Shown here in pieces: positions 20,473 through 20,882 of a DNA stretch of 20,882 bases (its first letter is position 1; each line of letters starts with the position of its first letter). Below the pieces are notes generated by a model. The model saw only the letters and a program-made list of their open reading frames with translations. It did no database searches and had not been told where the DNA came from. This DNA is from a virus, in IMG/VR virus record IMGVR_UViG_3300021962_000782, positions 1-20,882 of that record, one strand, 5' to 3'. The position numbers were made by a program, and so were the translations under genes.

Positions 20473-20482
20473 GGATTGCAAA

Positions 20483-20698
20483 ATGAAACACGACGACGTA
20501 AAGAAAGATAAGCCGCTGATAAAGAAAATTGCTACTACTGTAGCTAAGGACGAAGTAGGTAAACATGTGAAAAAAATGCACAAAGGTTATGCAAAAGGTG
20601 GCAAAACCAACGAACAGATGAAGAAGTTGGGTCGCGGTCTGGCTAAAGTGGCTAACCAGAAGAAACCTTCTTTCACTTATAAGAGCCGGGGGCGGTAA
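20483..20698 (+). CDS. Small Lys-rich protein (71 aa)
   Basis: A 71-aa very basic protein, with V-K-K-M-H-K-G-Y-A-K-G-G-K-T-N-E-Q-M-K-K-L-G at its centre and an F-T-Y-K-S-R-G-R end. GAGG lies 8 nt upstream of ATG 20483. It resembles in composition the Lys/Gly-rich proteins encoded at 17.5-19.4 kb. No domain is recognised. Confidence 0.72.
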   Translation: MKHDDVKKDKPLIKKIATTVAKDEVGKHVKKMHKGYAKGGKTNEQMKKLGRGLAKVANQKKPSFTYKSRGR

Positions 20699-20882
20699 TG
20701 GCAAAGTCTAAGCACAGTATGAAAATGGGCGGGAATGAAGTGGGCCACGCGGCTGTTTACGCCAAGCCAAGAGAAGGTTACGGAAACAACGGCTACCCTA
20801 ATAATATCCCGAACACCCAGACGCAGCGTACTCGCGGGACAAAGAATACCACTCGTGGTAATAGCCACAGCACGAAGATGGG
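20698..20882 (+). CDS. Lys/Gly/Asn-rich protein, 5' part (runs off right edge)
   Basis: The frame opens at an ATG overlapping the previous stop (TAATG) and stays open to the window edge for 61 codons. It begins M-A-K-S-K-H-S-M-K-M-G-G-N-E and is rich in Lys, Gly, Asn and Thr, ending here in S-H-S-T-K-M-G. It continues the overlapping series of small basic genes. The full length and function cannot be told. Confidence 0.65.
   Translation, partial: MAKSKHSMKMGGNEVGHAAVYAKPREGYGNNGYPNNIPNTQTQRTRGTKNTTRGNSHSTKM

Overview
The window looks like part of the genome of a tailed double-stranded DNA bacteriophage. The evidence is a full packaging and head module on the + strand: small terminase, large terminase, portal, scaffold-like protein, decoration-like protein, major capsid protein and a head-tail adaptor. 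The host is probably a Gram-negative, perhaps aquatic, bacterium. This is inferred from near-consensus sigma-70 promoters, AGGAG-type ribosome binding sites and protein families I associate with environmental phages. No integrase, repressor, tRNA or CRISPR array is visible.

Layout. Positions 1-5046 form a leftward block (minus strand). In transcription order it holds a C4 zinc-binding protein, a 313-aa protein, an 87-aa protein, a MoxR-like AAA+ ATPase, a 285-aa protein, a metallopeptidase/VWA protein, and a Gly-rich repeat ORF that runs off the left edge. Two near-identical consensus promoters (TTGACA-17-TATAAT) drive this block. Positions 5047-5974 are a largely non-coding, AT-rich region packed with TGTAAGAAA repeats in both orientations. 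It ends at a strong leftward terminator for a single 179-aa gene (5975-6514), which has its own promoter. Positions 6515-6920 are a C-tract-rich divergent region. From 6921 to the right edge all genes are on the + strand. The head module includes a GroES-like co-chaperonin between portal and scaffold. A terminator, a promoter and a possible RNA pseudoknot follow the capsid gene. Then come two small structural-type proteins, a glycosyltransferase, a dense run of small Lys/Gly-rich genes joined by stop-start overlaps, a P22 gp4-like adaptor and further small genes.

The most unusual signal is regulatory. A perfect 18-bp palindrome, TTTTCTTAGCTAAGAAAA, occurs five times exactly and twice in variant form. 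Four of these copies sit directly upstream of the ribosome binding site of leftward genes. Its half-site TAAGAAAA is also the core of the repeats in the 5.16-5.71 kb array. This suggests that one phage or host factor reads both dyads and half-site arrays. It may coordinate leftward gene expression and possibly replication. It resembles in layout, but not in sequence, the extended start-associated sequences of cluster K mycobacteriophages. The MoxR / 285-aa / VWA-metallopeptidase trio is a second candidate system of unknown role.
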